Assembly: GCF_003610635.1 (NCBI RefSeq)
Contig: NZ_RAQJ01000004.1
Coordinates: 62,001-126,000 of the forward strand
Reading direction: 5' to 3'
From: Ichthyenterobacterium magnum
GTDB lineage: Bacteria; Bacteroidota; Bacteroidia; Flavobacteriales; Flavobacteriaceae
DNA length: 64,000 nt
Shown: in pieces, positions 9,363-16,570 of the stretch
Position numbering within the stretch: the first letter of the stretch is position 1
Layout: each line of letters opens with the position of its first letter
Made by a program: the position numbers and the translations under genes
The notes under the pieces: model-generated
Databases searched by the model: none
The model's input: the letters and a program-made list of their open reading frames with translations, nothing else
What the model was told of the DNA's origin: nothing

Positions 9363-9515
9363 TTATTTTTTGTTTAAAAAATCATTGACAAACTCTGGTG
9401 CCATTACTGACTCAACAAACATGTAAGCTCCTGTTTTTGGTGATTTTACCATTTTAATAGCTTTAGTAAGTCTTTTAGATCCTGTTTGTAATGATGCTAC
9501 TGATTTCTTTGCCAT
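9363..9515 (-). CDS. DUF4295 small basic protein
   Basis: A 50-residue basic protein (MAKKSVASLQTGSKRLTKAI...) ending FVNDFLNKK. I translated it by hand, since it is short. DUF4295 proteins are known from Bacteroidota, where they sit between the ribosomal protein genes rpmB/rpmG and ftsY, exactly as here. That position and the Lys/Arg content suggest a ribosome-associated function, but none is established. The start ATG at 9513-9515 follows rpmG by 44 bases; a 7-bp hairpin CTCAAAT/ATTTGAG (9518-9537) lies in that gap. Confidence 0.88.
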   Translation of the reverse strand: MAKKSVASLQTGSKRLTKAIKMVKSPKTGAYMFVESVMAPEFVNDFLNKK

Positions 9516-9559
9516 GACTCAAATGTGTTTATTTGAGACTTTCTTACGAAAATCTCTAA

Positions 9560-9742
9560 TTATTTAATTTCTTTATGAACTGTCATACGCTTAAGAATTG
9601 GATTAAATTTTTTAATCTCCATTCTGTCTGGCGTATTCTTTTTGTTTTTTGTTGTGATGTAACGAGAAGTTCCTGGTTGTCCAGATTCTTTATGCTCAGT
9701 ACATTCTAATATAACTTGTATTCTATTACCTTTCTTTGCCAT
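9560..9742 (-). CDS. rpmG: 50S ribosomal protein L33
   Basis: 60 residues with the L33 pattern [15 protein letters not shown] and [24 protein letters not shown]. There is a single Cys in the zinc-ribbon region, so this is the zinc-independent type. It is the second gene of the rpmB-rpmG-DUF4295 unit, 26 bases after rpmB, a gene pairing typical of most bacteria. Confidence 0.96.
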   Translation of the reverse strand: MAKKGNRIQVILECTEHKESGQPGTSRYITTKNKKNTPDRMEIKKFNPILKRMTVHKEIK

Positions 9743-9768
9743 TGTACGTATCTTTAAGCGTTACGCTA

Positions 9769-10005
9769 TTATTTTAAAAATCCTTTAGATTTTGCTTCTT
9801 TGATTGCTGCAGAAATTCCAATTTTGTTAATCGTTTTTAATGCAGATGTAGAAACTTTTAAAGTTACCCAATTATCTTCTTCAGGAATATAAAAACGCTT
9901 TTTGATTAAATTCGCATTGAATTTACGTTTTGTTTTATTCATCGCGTGAGATACGTTGTTTCCAACCATCGCTTTCTTTCCAGTAAGTTCACAAACTCTT
10001 GACAT
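9769..10005 (-). CDS. rpmB: 50S ribosomal protein L28
   Basis: 78 residues starting MSRVCELTGKKAMVGNNVSHA with the conserved KRKFNANL segment, normal for bacterial L28. It is the first gene of the rpmB-rpmG-DUF4295 unit and has a promoter at 10135-10166. That leaves a ~120-base leader with a long-range inverted repeat, which could serve autoregulation. Confidence 0.96.
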   Translation of the reverse strand: MSRVCELTGKKAMVGNNVSHAMNKTKRKFNANLIKKRFYIPEEDNWVTLKVSTSALKTINKIGISAAIKEAKSKGFLK

Positions 10006-10029
10006 TCTTCTTAACTTTAATTATGTTAT

Positions 10030-10071
10030 TTCTTTCTGATAATTCCTATTGTTTTTCAATGTCAGAAAGAA
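10030..10071 (-). promoter_or_regulatory. inverted repeat in the rpmB 5' leader
   Basis: A perfect 10-bp inverted repeat (TTCTTTCTGA, 10030-10039; TCAGAAAGAA, 10062-10071) encloses 22 bases, just upstream of the rpmB start and inside its predicted leader. Such structures occur in ribosomal-protein leaders. No known motif is recognised here, so a regulatory role is inference. Confidence 0.45.
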
Positions 10072-10134
10072 TATCCTAAATTGCAATTCTTCTTTAATTT
10101 TAAAAACCAAACATAGATATTTCAAAACAGGCTG

Positions 10135-10166
10135 CAAATTTAGTAAAACTTTACAATACCTACAAA
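10135..10166 (-). promoter_or_regulatory. rpmB operon promoter
   Basis: On the minus strand TTTG (10166-10163), 20 bases, then TAAATTTG (10142-10135) matches the Bacteroidota -33/-7 consensus. It lies upstream of rpmB and overlaps nothing on that strand; cinA ends at 10176. Confidence 0.7.
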
Positions 10167-10175
10167 CTAAAATTA

Positions 10176-11423
10176 CTACTTTTTTAAAATTTCTTTTTGT
10201 AGCATTATTAAGGCTTTATTTGTTGCCTTATTTATAACTTTTATTCGATGGTTACCAAGGCTAAATTTTTCTGAAAAAACTCCAAATTTACTAGCAATAG
10301 CAATGTAAACTATGCCAACATCTTCTGCTGTATCATCCTTTGTTGGTCCTGCATTACCTGTTGTAGCAATTGCATAATCTGAATTAAACTTTTGCAAAAC
10401 TGAAACCGCCATTGCTTCTGCTACTTGAGAACTAACTACAGAATGCTTATTAATTAACTCTTCTGGCACATTAAGAAGTTCTTGCTTTGCTTCTCTAGTA
10501 TAGCTAACAATACTTCCTTTAAAATACTTGGATGCGCCTGCATTTGCTGTAAACGACTCTGCAATCTTTCCTCCTGTACAACTTTCTGCTGTTGCTATTG
10601 TTTTTCCTAAAGTTGTTAATTGTTTTCCTAAAACAGCTTCAATAGATATATCATCTTCAAACCCAACAAATATATCTTCAATTTGTGGTAATAACTTTTG
10701 TATTTGCTGTTCTATTTCTGTTTTTACTATTTGTTTGTTTTCATGCTTGGCAGATAGCCTTAATCGCACTCTACCCAAATTAGGTAAGTAAGCCAATTTC
10801 ACAAAATCTGGTAATGCATCTTCCCAAGCTTCAATTCTTGCTGCAAGTGCACTTTCTCCTAAACCGTAAGTCAATATTGTTTTGTGTTGAATATAAGGAA
10901 AATTAAATGTTGCTCTTAACTTAGGTATTACTTCATTTTCAATTAGTGCTTTCATTTCAAAAGGCACGCCTGGAAGAGATACAAATACTTTATTGTTTTT
11001 TTCTAACCACATACCTGGAGCACTACCAACGCTATTCATCAAAACTTGGGCTTTAGATGGTATCAAAGCTTGATCAATATTAACTTGTGTTAACTCTTGC
11101 TTGATATACTTCTGCCAAAGAAATTTAATGTTTTTAAGTACGGCCTCACTTTGCACTAAAGTATCATTAAAATATTCTGCAATAGTTTTTTTTGTAATAT
11201 CGTCTTTTGTAGGACCTAAACCTCCAGTAACAATAATAATATCCACATTATTTTCGGCTTCTTTTAGAGCTTTTAAAATATGCGCTTTATCATCTTGAAT
11301 TGAAGTGATTTGATATACAGAAACACCAATTTTATTTAGTGCTTTACTTATAAATGCAGAATTAGTATCTACAATTTGACCAATGAGAATCTCATCACCT
11401 ATTGTAATTATTTCTGCCTGCAT
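10176..11423 (-). CDS. cinA: CinA-family nicotinamide-nucleotide amidohydrolase / competence-damage protein
   Basis: A 415-residue two-domain CinA. The N-terminal MoCF-biosynthesis-like domain (1-170, ITIGDEILIGQIVDTNSAFI, TGGLGPTKDD) resembles COG1058 ADP-ribose pyrophosphatases. The C-terminal CinA domain (from ~255) carries AESCTGGKIAESFT and ATTGNAGPTKDD and is the NMN deamidase module. Together they recycle pyridine-nucleotide by-products, and in some bacteria they respond to competence. The next gene upstream (HPt) is only 5 bases away, so the two are probably cotranscribed. Confidence 0.93.
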   Translation of the reverse strand: MQAEIITIGDEILIGQIVDTNSAFISKALNKIGVSVYQITSIQDDKAHILKALKEAENNVDIIIVTGGLGPTKDDITKKTIAEYFNDTLVQSEAVLKNIKFLWQKYIKQELTQVNIDQALIPSKAQVLMNSVGSAPGMWLEKNNKVFVSLPGVPFEMKALIENEVIPKLRATFNFPYIQHKTILTYGLGESALAARIEAWEDALPDFVKLAYLPNLGRVRLRLSAKHENKQIVKTEIEQQIQKLLPQIEDIFVGFEDDISIEAVLGKQLTTLGKTIATAESCTGGKIAESFTANAGASKYFKGSIVSYTREAKQELLNVPEELINKHSVVSSQVAEAMAVSVLQKFNSDYAIATTGNAGPTKDDTAEDVGIVYIAIASKFGVFSEKFSLGNHRIKVINKATNKALIMLQKEILKK

Positions 11424-11428
11424 TACAA

Positions 11429-11770
11429 CTAAAGGTTGAAATCGTTTTTAAGTTCTGCTGTAGCATTTTCGACAGCGGTAAGAACAAGTTCTAATTGGCT
11501 AGAAACATCTTCTCCTGCTTTTTCAAATTTACCCCAATCTTGAACGACGATTAAATCTTGCAAAACACCCAACTCAAACAAATCGATTGTAGGTTTCATT
11601 TTATGTGCAGCTTGATATGTGTTATAATAGTCTGTTTCTGCAACAGCTTTTTTTAGTCGCTCAGCATCAACTGGTACTTCTTCTAAAAATGCTGCTGCTA
11701 ATGCTGCAATGAAGTCTTCGTCGTTGTCTGCTAACTCTCTTACTCTATGTAGTTTATAATGTTGTTCCAT
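11429..11770 (-). CDS. HPt (histidine phosphotransfer) domain protein
   Basis: 113 residues that appear to be a free-standing Hpt four-helix domain. The phosphorylatable His is H56 in the motif YQAAHKMKPTIDLF. No kinase or receiver domain is attached or adjacent, so the partner must be encoded elsewhere. It starts one base before the FAH-family gene ends (which has the higher coordinates) and is followed by cinA after 5 bases, suggesting one operon of functionally unrelated genes. Confidence 0.8.
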   Translation of the reverse strand: MEQHYKLHRVRELADNDEDFIAALAAAFLEEVPVDAERLKKAVAETDYYNTYQAAHKMKPTIDLFELGVLQDLIVVQDWGKFEKAGEDVSSQLELVLTAVENATAELKNDFNL

Positions 11771-12388
11771 TTATTTTACTGTAACTGAAAACAATTGTTT
11801 GTCTTCTATGTATCCATTTAATTTATCATTAGCAAGTACCTTGCCAACTCCTGATGGCGTTCCTGTAAATATAATATCTCCAATCTTTAAAGTAAAATAT
11901 TTTGAAACATATTCTATCAATTCATCAATTTTCCAGAGCATTAAATTTGTATTTCCCTGTTGCACAAGGCTTCCGTTTTTTTCTAAAGAGAAATTAATTT
12001 CATTTATATTTTCAAAATCAGACTTTGGTAACCATTTACCAATTACTGCTGCGCCATCAAAAGCTTTCGCTTTTTCCCATGGTAAGCTTTTGGCTTTTAA
12101 TTGGGATTGCAAATCGCGAGCTGTAAAATCTATACCTAATCCTATTTCGTCATAATATTTATGAGCAAACTTTTTAGCGATATGCTTTCCTACTTTATTA
12201 ATCTTCACCAAAACCTCAACTTCATGGTGCACATCATCTGAAAAATCTGGAATAAAAAACGGTTGTTTTTTCAACAAAATAGATGTGTCTGGTTTTAAAA
12301 ACACAACTGGATCTGTTGGCTTATCATTTTCTAACTCTTTAATATGATCTGTATAGTTACGACCAATGCAGATTAATTTCATATTCAT
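11771..12388 (-). CDS. fumarylacetoacetate hydrolase (FAH)-family protein
   Basis: 205 residues with the single-domain FAH fold found in acylpyruvases and 2-hydroxyhepta-2,4-diene-1,7-dioate isomerases. Visible motifs are CIGRNYTDHIKEL, the metal-ligand strand HHEVEVLVKI, GIDFTARDLQ and the closing GDIIFTGTPSGVG. The substrate is uncertain; the short single-domain form fits a YcgM-like acylpyruvate hydrolase. ATGs at 12388 and 12382 are both possible starts, and MKLICIGRNY (12382) is the commoner family N-terminus. Confidence 0.9.
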   Translation of the reverse strand: MNMKLICIGRNYTDHIKELENDKPTDPVVFLKPDTSILLKKQPFFIPDFSDDVHHEVEVLVKINKVGKHIAKKFAHKYYDEIGLGIDFTARDLQSQLKAKSLPWEKAKAFDGAAVIGKWLPKSDFENINEINFSLEKNGSLVQQGNTNLMLWKIDELIEYVSKYFTLKIGDIIFTGTPSGVGKVLANDKLNGYIEDKQLFSVTVK

Positions 12389-12460
12389 TTCCTGAAAAGA
12401 CAGGAATCTTTATTAATTAAACATTTTAATTTCTTAGTGGATTCCTGCCTTCGCAGGAAT
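12389..12460. repeat. pair of TTCCTG/CAGGAA palindromic hairpins
   Basis: Two hairpins sit between the exonuclease and the FAH gene. The first is TTCCTG..CAGGAA (12389-12406). The second is a perfect ATTCCTGC-cttc-GCAGGAAT (12441-12460). They share a core and look like copies of a small palindromic repeat. They could end the exonuclease mRNA, but no T run follows. Confidence 0.6.
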
Positions 12461-12465
12461 GACAA

Positions 12466-13242
12466 TTATGATAACTTATTATTAAAGGCTCTTAGCTTAA
12501 TAGCTGTTAGCACTTTTTTAGTATATAAAGGAAAGTCTGCATTAAGCAACCAGCCAAAATAACCAGGTTCTTTTTCTAAAACTTCGGTCACTAATTTACC
12601 TTTATGCTTACCAAAAGAAAAACATTCTACACCTTCTTTATTATAACTAATAAAACCTGCAAAATCTGCAAACTTTTTACGTGAACTAAATTCTGCTAAA
12701 AACTTGGTGTCATTTTCTAAGTCGTCATACTTTTCTATTTGTGCTTTTAAAACTTCGTAGGTTGCATTTGTATCTGCTTCTGCACTATGCGCTCCTTCTA
12801 AATCTTTATCACAATAAAACTTATATGCTGCACTTAATGTACGCTGTTCCATTTTATGAAAAATAGTTTGTACATCTACTGCATGTCTGTTTTTTATATC
12901 AAAATCTACATCTGCACGCAGCATTTCTTCAGCTAATAAAGGAATATCGAATCGGTTGGAATTAAAACCACCTAAATCTGAATCTTTAATTAAGTTATGA
13001 ACCTCTTTTGCAAGCTCTCTAAATGTTGGTTTGCCTGCAACATCTGCATCAGATATACCATGTATTGCTGTTACTTCGGTAGGAATTGGCATTTCTGGAT
13101 TTACTTTCCATGTATGTCGTTCTTCTTTGCCTGACGGAAATACTTTTAAGATTGAAATTTCTACGATTCGGTCTTTTGAAATATTAATTCCTGTAGTTTC
13201 TAAATCAAAAAAACAGATGGGCTTTGTAAGGTTGAGATTCAT
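12466..13242 (-). CDS. DnaQ-like 3'-5' exonuclease with C-terminal DUF3820
   Basis: 258 residues. The N-terminal DEDDh exonuclease (1-175) shows ExoI FFDLETTGI, the TAIHGI turn, ExoII GGFNSNRFDIPLL and ExoIII HSAEADTNATYEV. The last ~60 residues (SFGKHKGKLVTEVLEKEPGYFGWLL) match DUF3820, a small domain often attached to such exonucleases in Bacteroidota. It is probably a stand-alone proofreading or nucleic-acid-trimming enzyme rather than the polymerase epsilon subunit. A -7-like TATCTTTG sits at 13260-13267 just upstream. Confidence 0.88.
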   Translation of the reverse strand: MNLNLTKPICFFDLETTGINISKDRIVEISILKVFPSGKEERHTWKVNPEMPIPTEVTAIHGISDADVAGKPTFRELAKEVHNLIKDSDLGGFNSNRFDIPLLAEEMLRADVDFDIKNRHAVDVQTIFHKMEQRTLSAAYKFYCDKDLEGAHSAEADTNATYEVLKAQIEKYDDLENDTKFLAEFSSRKKFADFAGFISYNKEGVECFSFGKHKGKLVTEVLEKEPGYFGWLLNADFPLYTKKVLTAIKLRAFNNKLS

Positions 13243-13259
13243 TTATAATATATTTTACA

Positions 13260-13267
13260 CAAAGATA
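13260..13267 (-). promoter_or_regulatory. -7 element for the exonuclease gene
   Basis: TATCTTTG on the minus strand fits TAnnTTTG and lies 18 bases before the ATG. No clear -33 TTTG is seen, so the assignment rests on the -7 box and position. Confidence 0.45.
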
Positions 13268-13275
13268 TAAGAATA

Positions 13276-13307
13276 AAAAAAGCCTTAATAAAAATTAAGG
13301 CTTTTAA
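13276..13307 (-). terminator. terminator after the E2 gene
   Basis: AGCCTTAAT and ATTAAGGCT pair around AAAA. On the minus strand the stem is followed by seven T residues. It lies directly past the E2 stop codon and upstream of the exonuclease promoter. Confidence 0.85.
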
Positions 13308-13324
13308 TATTATATAATTGTTAG

Positions 13325-14659
13325 TTAAATCTCCCTATTAGAATCCCAAGCTTCTAAATAATCTTTAACCGCTTTTACAAATTGACCTCCCAAAGCACCA
13401 TTAACAACTCTATGATCGTAAGAATGTGACATAAACATTCTGTAACGAATACCAATAAAATCTCCTTCTGGTGTTTCTACTACAGCCGGCACTTTACGTA
13501 TGGCGCCTAAAGCTAAAATACCGACCTGAGGCTGGTTAATTATTGGTGTTCCCATGATACTACCAAATGTACCAACATTGGTAACGGTATATGTTCCGCC
13601 TTGTATATCGTCTGGTTTTAGTTTGTTTTCGCGAGCACGACTAGCTAAATCATTAACTTTTTTAGTCATACCAACAAGGTTTAATTGGTCTGCATCTTTA
13701 ATTACTGGAACGATTAAATTACCATCTCCTAAAGCTGCTGCCATACCAAGATTAATATGTTTCTTTTTAATAATTTTATCGCCTTGAACAGAGATATTCA
13801 TCATAGGATAGTCGCGTAATGCTTTTGCAACGGCTTCCATAAATATTGGCGTAAAGGTTAAGTTTTCACCTTCACGTTGTGCAAACTCTTTCTTAACTTT
13901 ATTTCTCCAATTCCATATTTTAGTAACATCTGCTTCAATAAAACTCTGTACATGAGCAGACGTTTGAACAGACTCTACCATATGATGTGCTATGAGTTTC
14001 CCCATTCTAGACATCTCTATAATTTCATCATCACCAGAAGCTACAACTGGAGCAGATTCTTTTGCTGTTCCGTTTGATTGTGCTGGAGCAACTTTTGGTG
14101 CTTCTTGAGTTTTAGTTGCTTCAACATTAGATTGAGAGCCTCTATTTTCTATATAAGATAAAATATCATGTTTAGTAACGCGTCCTTCTTTTCCTGTTCC
14201 TGGAACAGTATCTAATTCTGCTTGCTGAATACCTTCTTGTTTTGCAATATTTTTAACTAAAGGCGAGTAAAAACGTTCACCAGAGTTGATTACTGGAGCT
14301 GCTACTTGCTGTTTAGCAACCTCAACTGTTTGAGCAATTTGTACTACTTCTGGAGAGGCTGCTACGTCTTGCTTAACTGGTTCTGCAACTGGTGTTGATG
14401 CACTTGACGCAACATCTGCTTCTGTTTCAATAACAGCAATAGTTTGTCCTACTTGAACAACATCATCAACATTAAAAAGTATTTCTGTTAAAACACCGTC
14501 TACTTCACTAGGCACTTCACTATCAACTTTATCTGTAGCAATTTCTAAAACAGCTTCGTCTGCTTCAATAGTATCGCCTACATTTTTTAACCAAGATGTA
14601 ATTGTTGCTTCTGCAACACTTTCTCCCATTTTAGGAAGTTTTAGTTCAAATTTTGCCAT
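13325..14659 (-). CDS. 2-oxoacid dehydrogenase E2 (dihydrolipoamide acyltransferase)
   Basis: A 444-residue E2 core of a 2-oxoacid dehydrogenase complex, probably branched-chain or 2-oxoglutarate type. The lipoyl domain has the modified Lys at 44 (IATDKVDSE). A flexible Ala/Val/Pro/Gln linker follows, then the E3/E1-binding domain (~130-165, SPLVKNIAKQEGI...GTGKEGRVTKHDI), a second linker and the acyltransferase domain. The catalytic motif reads DH416RVVN420G: the usual HxxxDG Asp is Asn here. No E1 or E3 genes are adjacent. A TAATTTTG -7-like box lies at 14697-14704. Confidence 0.92.
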   Translation of the reverse strand: MAKFELKLPKMGESVAEATITSWLKNVGDTIEADEAVLEIATDKVDSEVPSEVDGVLTEILFNVDDVVQVGQTIAVIETEADVASSASTPVAEPVKQDVAASPEVVQIAQTVEVAKQQVAAPVINSGERFYSPLVKNIAKQEGIQQAELDTVPGTGKEGRVTKHDILSYIENRGSQSNVEATKTQEAPKVAPAQSNGTAKESAPVVASGDDEIIEMSRMGKLIAHHMVESVQTSAHVQSFIEADVTKIWNWRNKVKKEFAQREGENLTFTPIFMEAVAKALRDYPMMNISVQGDKIIKKKHINLGMAAALGDGNLIVPVIKDADQLNLVGMTKKVNDLASRARENKLKPDDIQGGTYTVTNVGTFGSIMGTPIINQPQVGILALGAIRKVPAVVETPEGDFIGIRYRMFMSHSYDHRVVNGALGGQFVKAVKDYLEAWDSNREI

Positions 14660-14749
14660 ATTCTTAGTGCAAAAGGTTTTTTTGATTTTATGATTGCAAA
14701 ATTAAAGAAAAAACATCTAATTTATTGCAGTTTTATTAATTAATTCTTT

Positions 14750-15847
14750 TTAGAAATTTATTACTTCTCCTCTACTTTTTGAAGAATTACTACCAATAAT
14801 AAAATTAGAATTATTAGGCAGAATTTTGAAAGATGTATTACTGTTATTTTCTGAAGCTTCAATTATGTTTACAATTGACTTGAAACTTAAATAATTAGCA
14901 TCAAAAACAAGCTGAGTATTTGGTAACATTTTAGATAACTTAGATACTCTTTGAACGTTTTTGCCTAGTTTTTTTTCTAATGCTGGATAGCTCTTATGAG
15001 ATATTAATATACTCTGTTTAATTGGTTTTATTTTAGTTAACTCTTTAACACTAGCCCATTTTGCAAACTGAATACCTAGCCAAACTAAGACATCAAATAT
15101 TATATTAGACTTAAAATGCTTGTCGTAAAATACCTGCATCGCTCCATAAAAACGTTTAGCATAGGTTTTGTCTTTTAAAGTACTTTCGCCTTTATAATGA
15201 ATTATTGTAGTTTTTCCATAATATGTATTATCATAACCAGCTTTACGTATTTTGTATGATAAGTCTATATCTTCTCCATACATAAAATAGGCTTCATCAA
15301 AACCTTTAACTTCATTATATATTGATCGCTTTATAAGCATAAATGCTCCAACAAAAACATCTACTTTACCTACTTCATTTTTATCTAAATGATTTGCATA
15401 GTATGATTTAGAAAATCCTAAAATCTTTTTTATTGCTACAGCTGGTTTTGGAATATTACGTTTGCTTTCTGGCAAGAAGTTGCCTTGACCATCAATTAAC
15501 TTACAGCTTAAAATTCCTAAATTATTTAGTCCTTCGGCATAACTTAACAAGGTTACAAATGTATCTTCTGTTACAACAGTATCTGGATTTAATATGCATA
15601 CATACTCACCTTTTGCAATAGATACGCCTTGATTATTAGCTTTAGAAAAACCTAAATTTTCTTTGTTTTCAATTAAAACAACATTTGGAAATAAGCGTTT
15701 AACCATTTCGCAACTATCGTCATTAGAATTATTATCAACCACTATAATTTCTGCTTCTAAATTACTAGTAGCAGCTGCGACACTTTTAAGACACAACTCT
15801 AAGAAGTAGCGCACATTATAGTTTAATATGATAACAGATAGCTTCAA
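14750..15847 (-). CDS. family 2 glycosyltransferase
   Basis: A 365-residue GT-A glycosyltransferase of the WbbL/rhamnosyltransferase-like type. Visible are VIILNYNVRYFLELCLKSV, EIIVVDNNSNDDS, ENLGFSKANNQG and the DxD-containing ILNPDTVV. The acceptor loop FDEAYFMYGEDIDLSYKIRKAG follows. The last ~100 residues are a variable lysine-rich tail with no membrane segment. It probably adds a sugar to a surface polysaccharide or glycan. It lies 7 bases after recR and is likely cotranscribed with it. Confidence 0.9.
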   Translation of the reverse strand: MKLSVIILNYNVRYFLELCLKSVAAATSNLEAEIIVVDNNSNDDSCEMVKRLFPNVVLIENKENLGFSKANNQGVSIAKGEYVCILNPDTVVTEDTFVTLLSYAEGLNNLGILSCKLIDGQGNFLPESKRNIPKPAVAIKKILGFSKSYYANHLDKNEVGKVDVFVGAFMLIKRSIYNEVKGFDEAYFMYGEDIDLSYKIRKAGYDNTYYGKTTIIHYKGESTLKDKTYAKRFYGAMQVFYDKHFKSNIIFDVLVWLGIQFAKWASVKELTKIKPIKQSILISHKSYPALEKKLGKNVQRVSKLSKMLPNTQLVFDANYLSFKSIVNIIEASENNSNTSFKILPNNSNFIIGSNSSKSRGEVINF

Positions 15848-15854
15848 AATAGTG

Positions 15855-16472
15855 TTAAGATTTTAATGATATTTCAAACGGAATTCTATTAATAATACTT
15901 CGACCAAGAGTAACCTCATCTGTATACTCTAGTTCATTTCCTACTGAAATACCTCTTGAGATTGTTGACGTAACTACATCAAAATCTTGTATTTGCTTAT
16001 AAATATAGAAATTGGTTGTATCGCCTTCCATGGTAGAACCTAAGGCAAAAATGATTTCTTTTATTTTTCCTTGTTCAACTTTATCTACTAACGATTGGAT
16101 ATTTAACTCGTTTGGTCCAACACCATCCATAGGTGATATTTTTCCTCCTAACACATGATACAAGCCTCTAAATGAGCTTGTATTTTCTATTGCCATAACA
16201 TCTCTTATATCTTCTACTACACAAATAAGACTATCTGTTCTGTGTGGATTAATACATATTTCACAAAGGTCATTATCACTTATATTATGACAACTTTTAC
16301 AAAATTTAATATCGCTCCGCATTGTACTTAATGCTTTTGCTAGATTTAGTGTTTGTTCTTTTGGTTGACGCAATAAATTTAATACTAGACGTAATGCAGT
16401 ACGTTTACCAATCCCTGGCAATTGTGACATTTCATTAACTGCATTTTCTAATAATTTTGAAGAAAATTCCAT
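15855..16472 (-). CDS. recR: recombination mediator RecR
   Basis: 205 residues of the usual RecR layout. The helix-hairpin-helix is [21 protein letters not shown]. The four-Cys zinc finger is [16 protein letters not shown]. The Toprim domain contains [14 protein letters not shown] and [16 protein letters not shown]. RecR works with RecF/RecO in loading RecA at gaps. No recO or dnaX is nearby. Confidence 0.97.
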   Translation of the reverse strand: MEFSSKLLENAVNEMSQLPGIGKRTALRLVLNLLRQPKEQTLNLAKALSTMRSDIKFCKSCHNISDNDLCEICINPHRTDSLICVVEDIRDVMAIENTSSFRGLYHVLGGKISPMDGVGPNELNIQSLVDKVEQGKIKEIIFALGSTMEGDTTNFYIYKQIQDFDVVTSTISRGISVGNELEYTDEVTLGRSIINRIPFEISLKS

Positions 16473-16511
16473 AGTTGCGAATTTAGTATAATTTACTAAC
16501 TATTTATAGTA

Positions 16512-16547
16512 TAAAAAAGTCCAAAACTGAAATGTCAATTTTGGACT
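16512..16547 (-). terminator. terminator of the T9SS cargo gene
   Basis: AGTCCAAAA (16518-16526) and TTTTGGACT (16539-16547) pair, and on the minus strand the stem is followed by six T residues. It lies 24 bases past the stop of the large secreted protein. Confidence 0.85.
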
Positions 16548-16570
16548 CCTATGTATTTTAAATGTATAAT

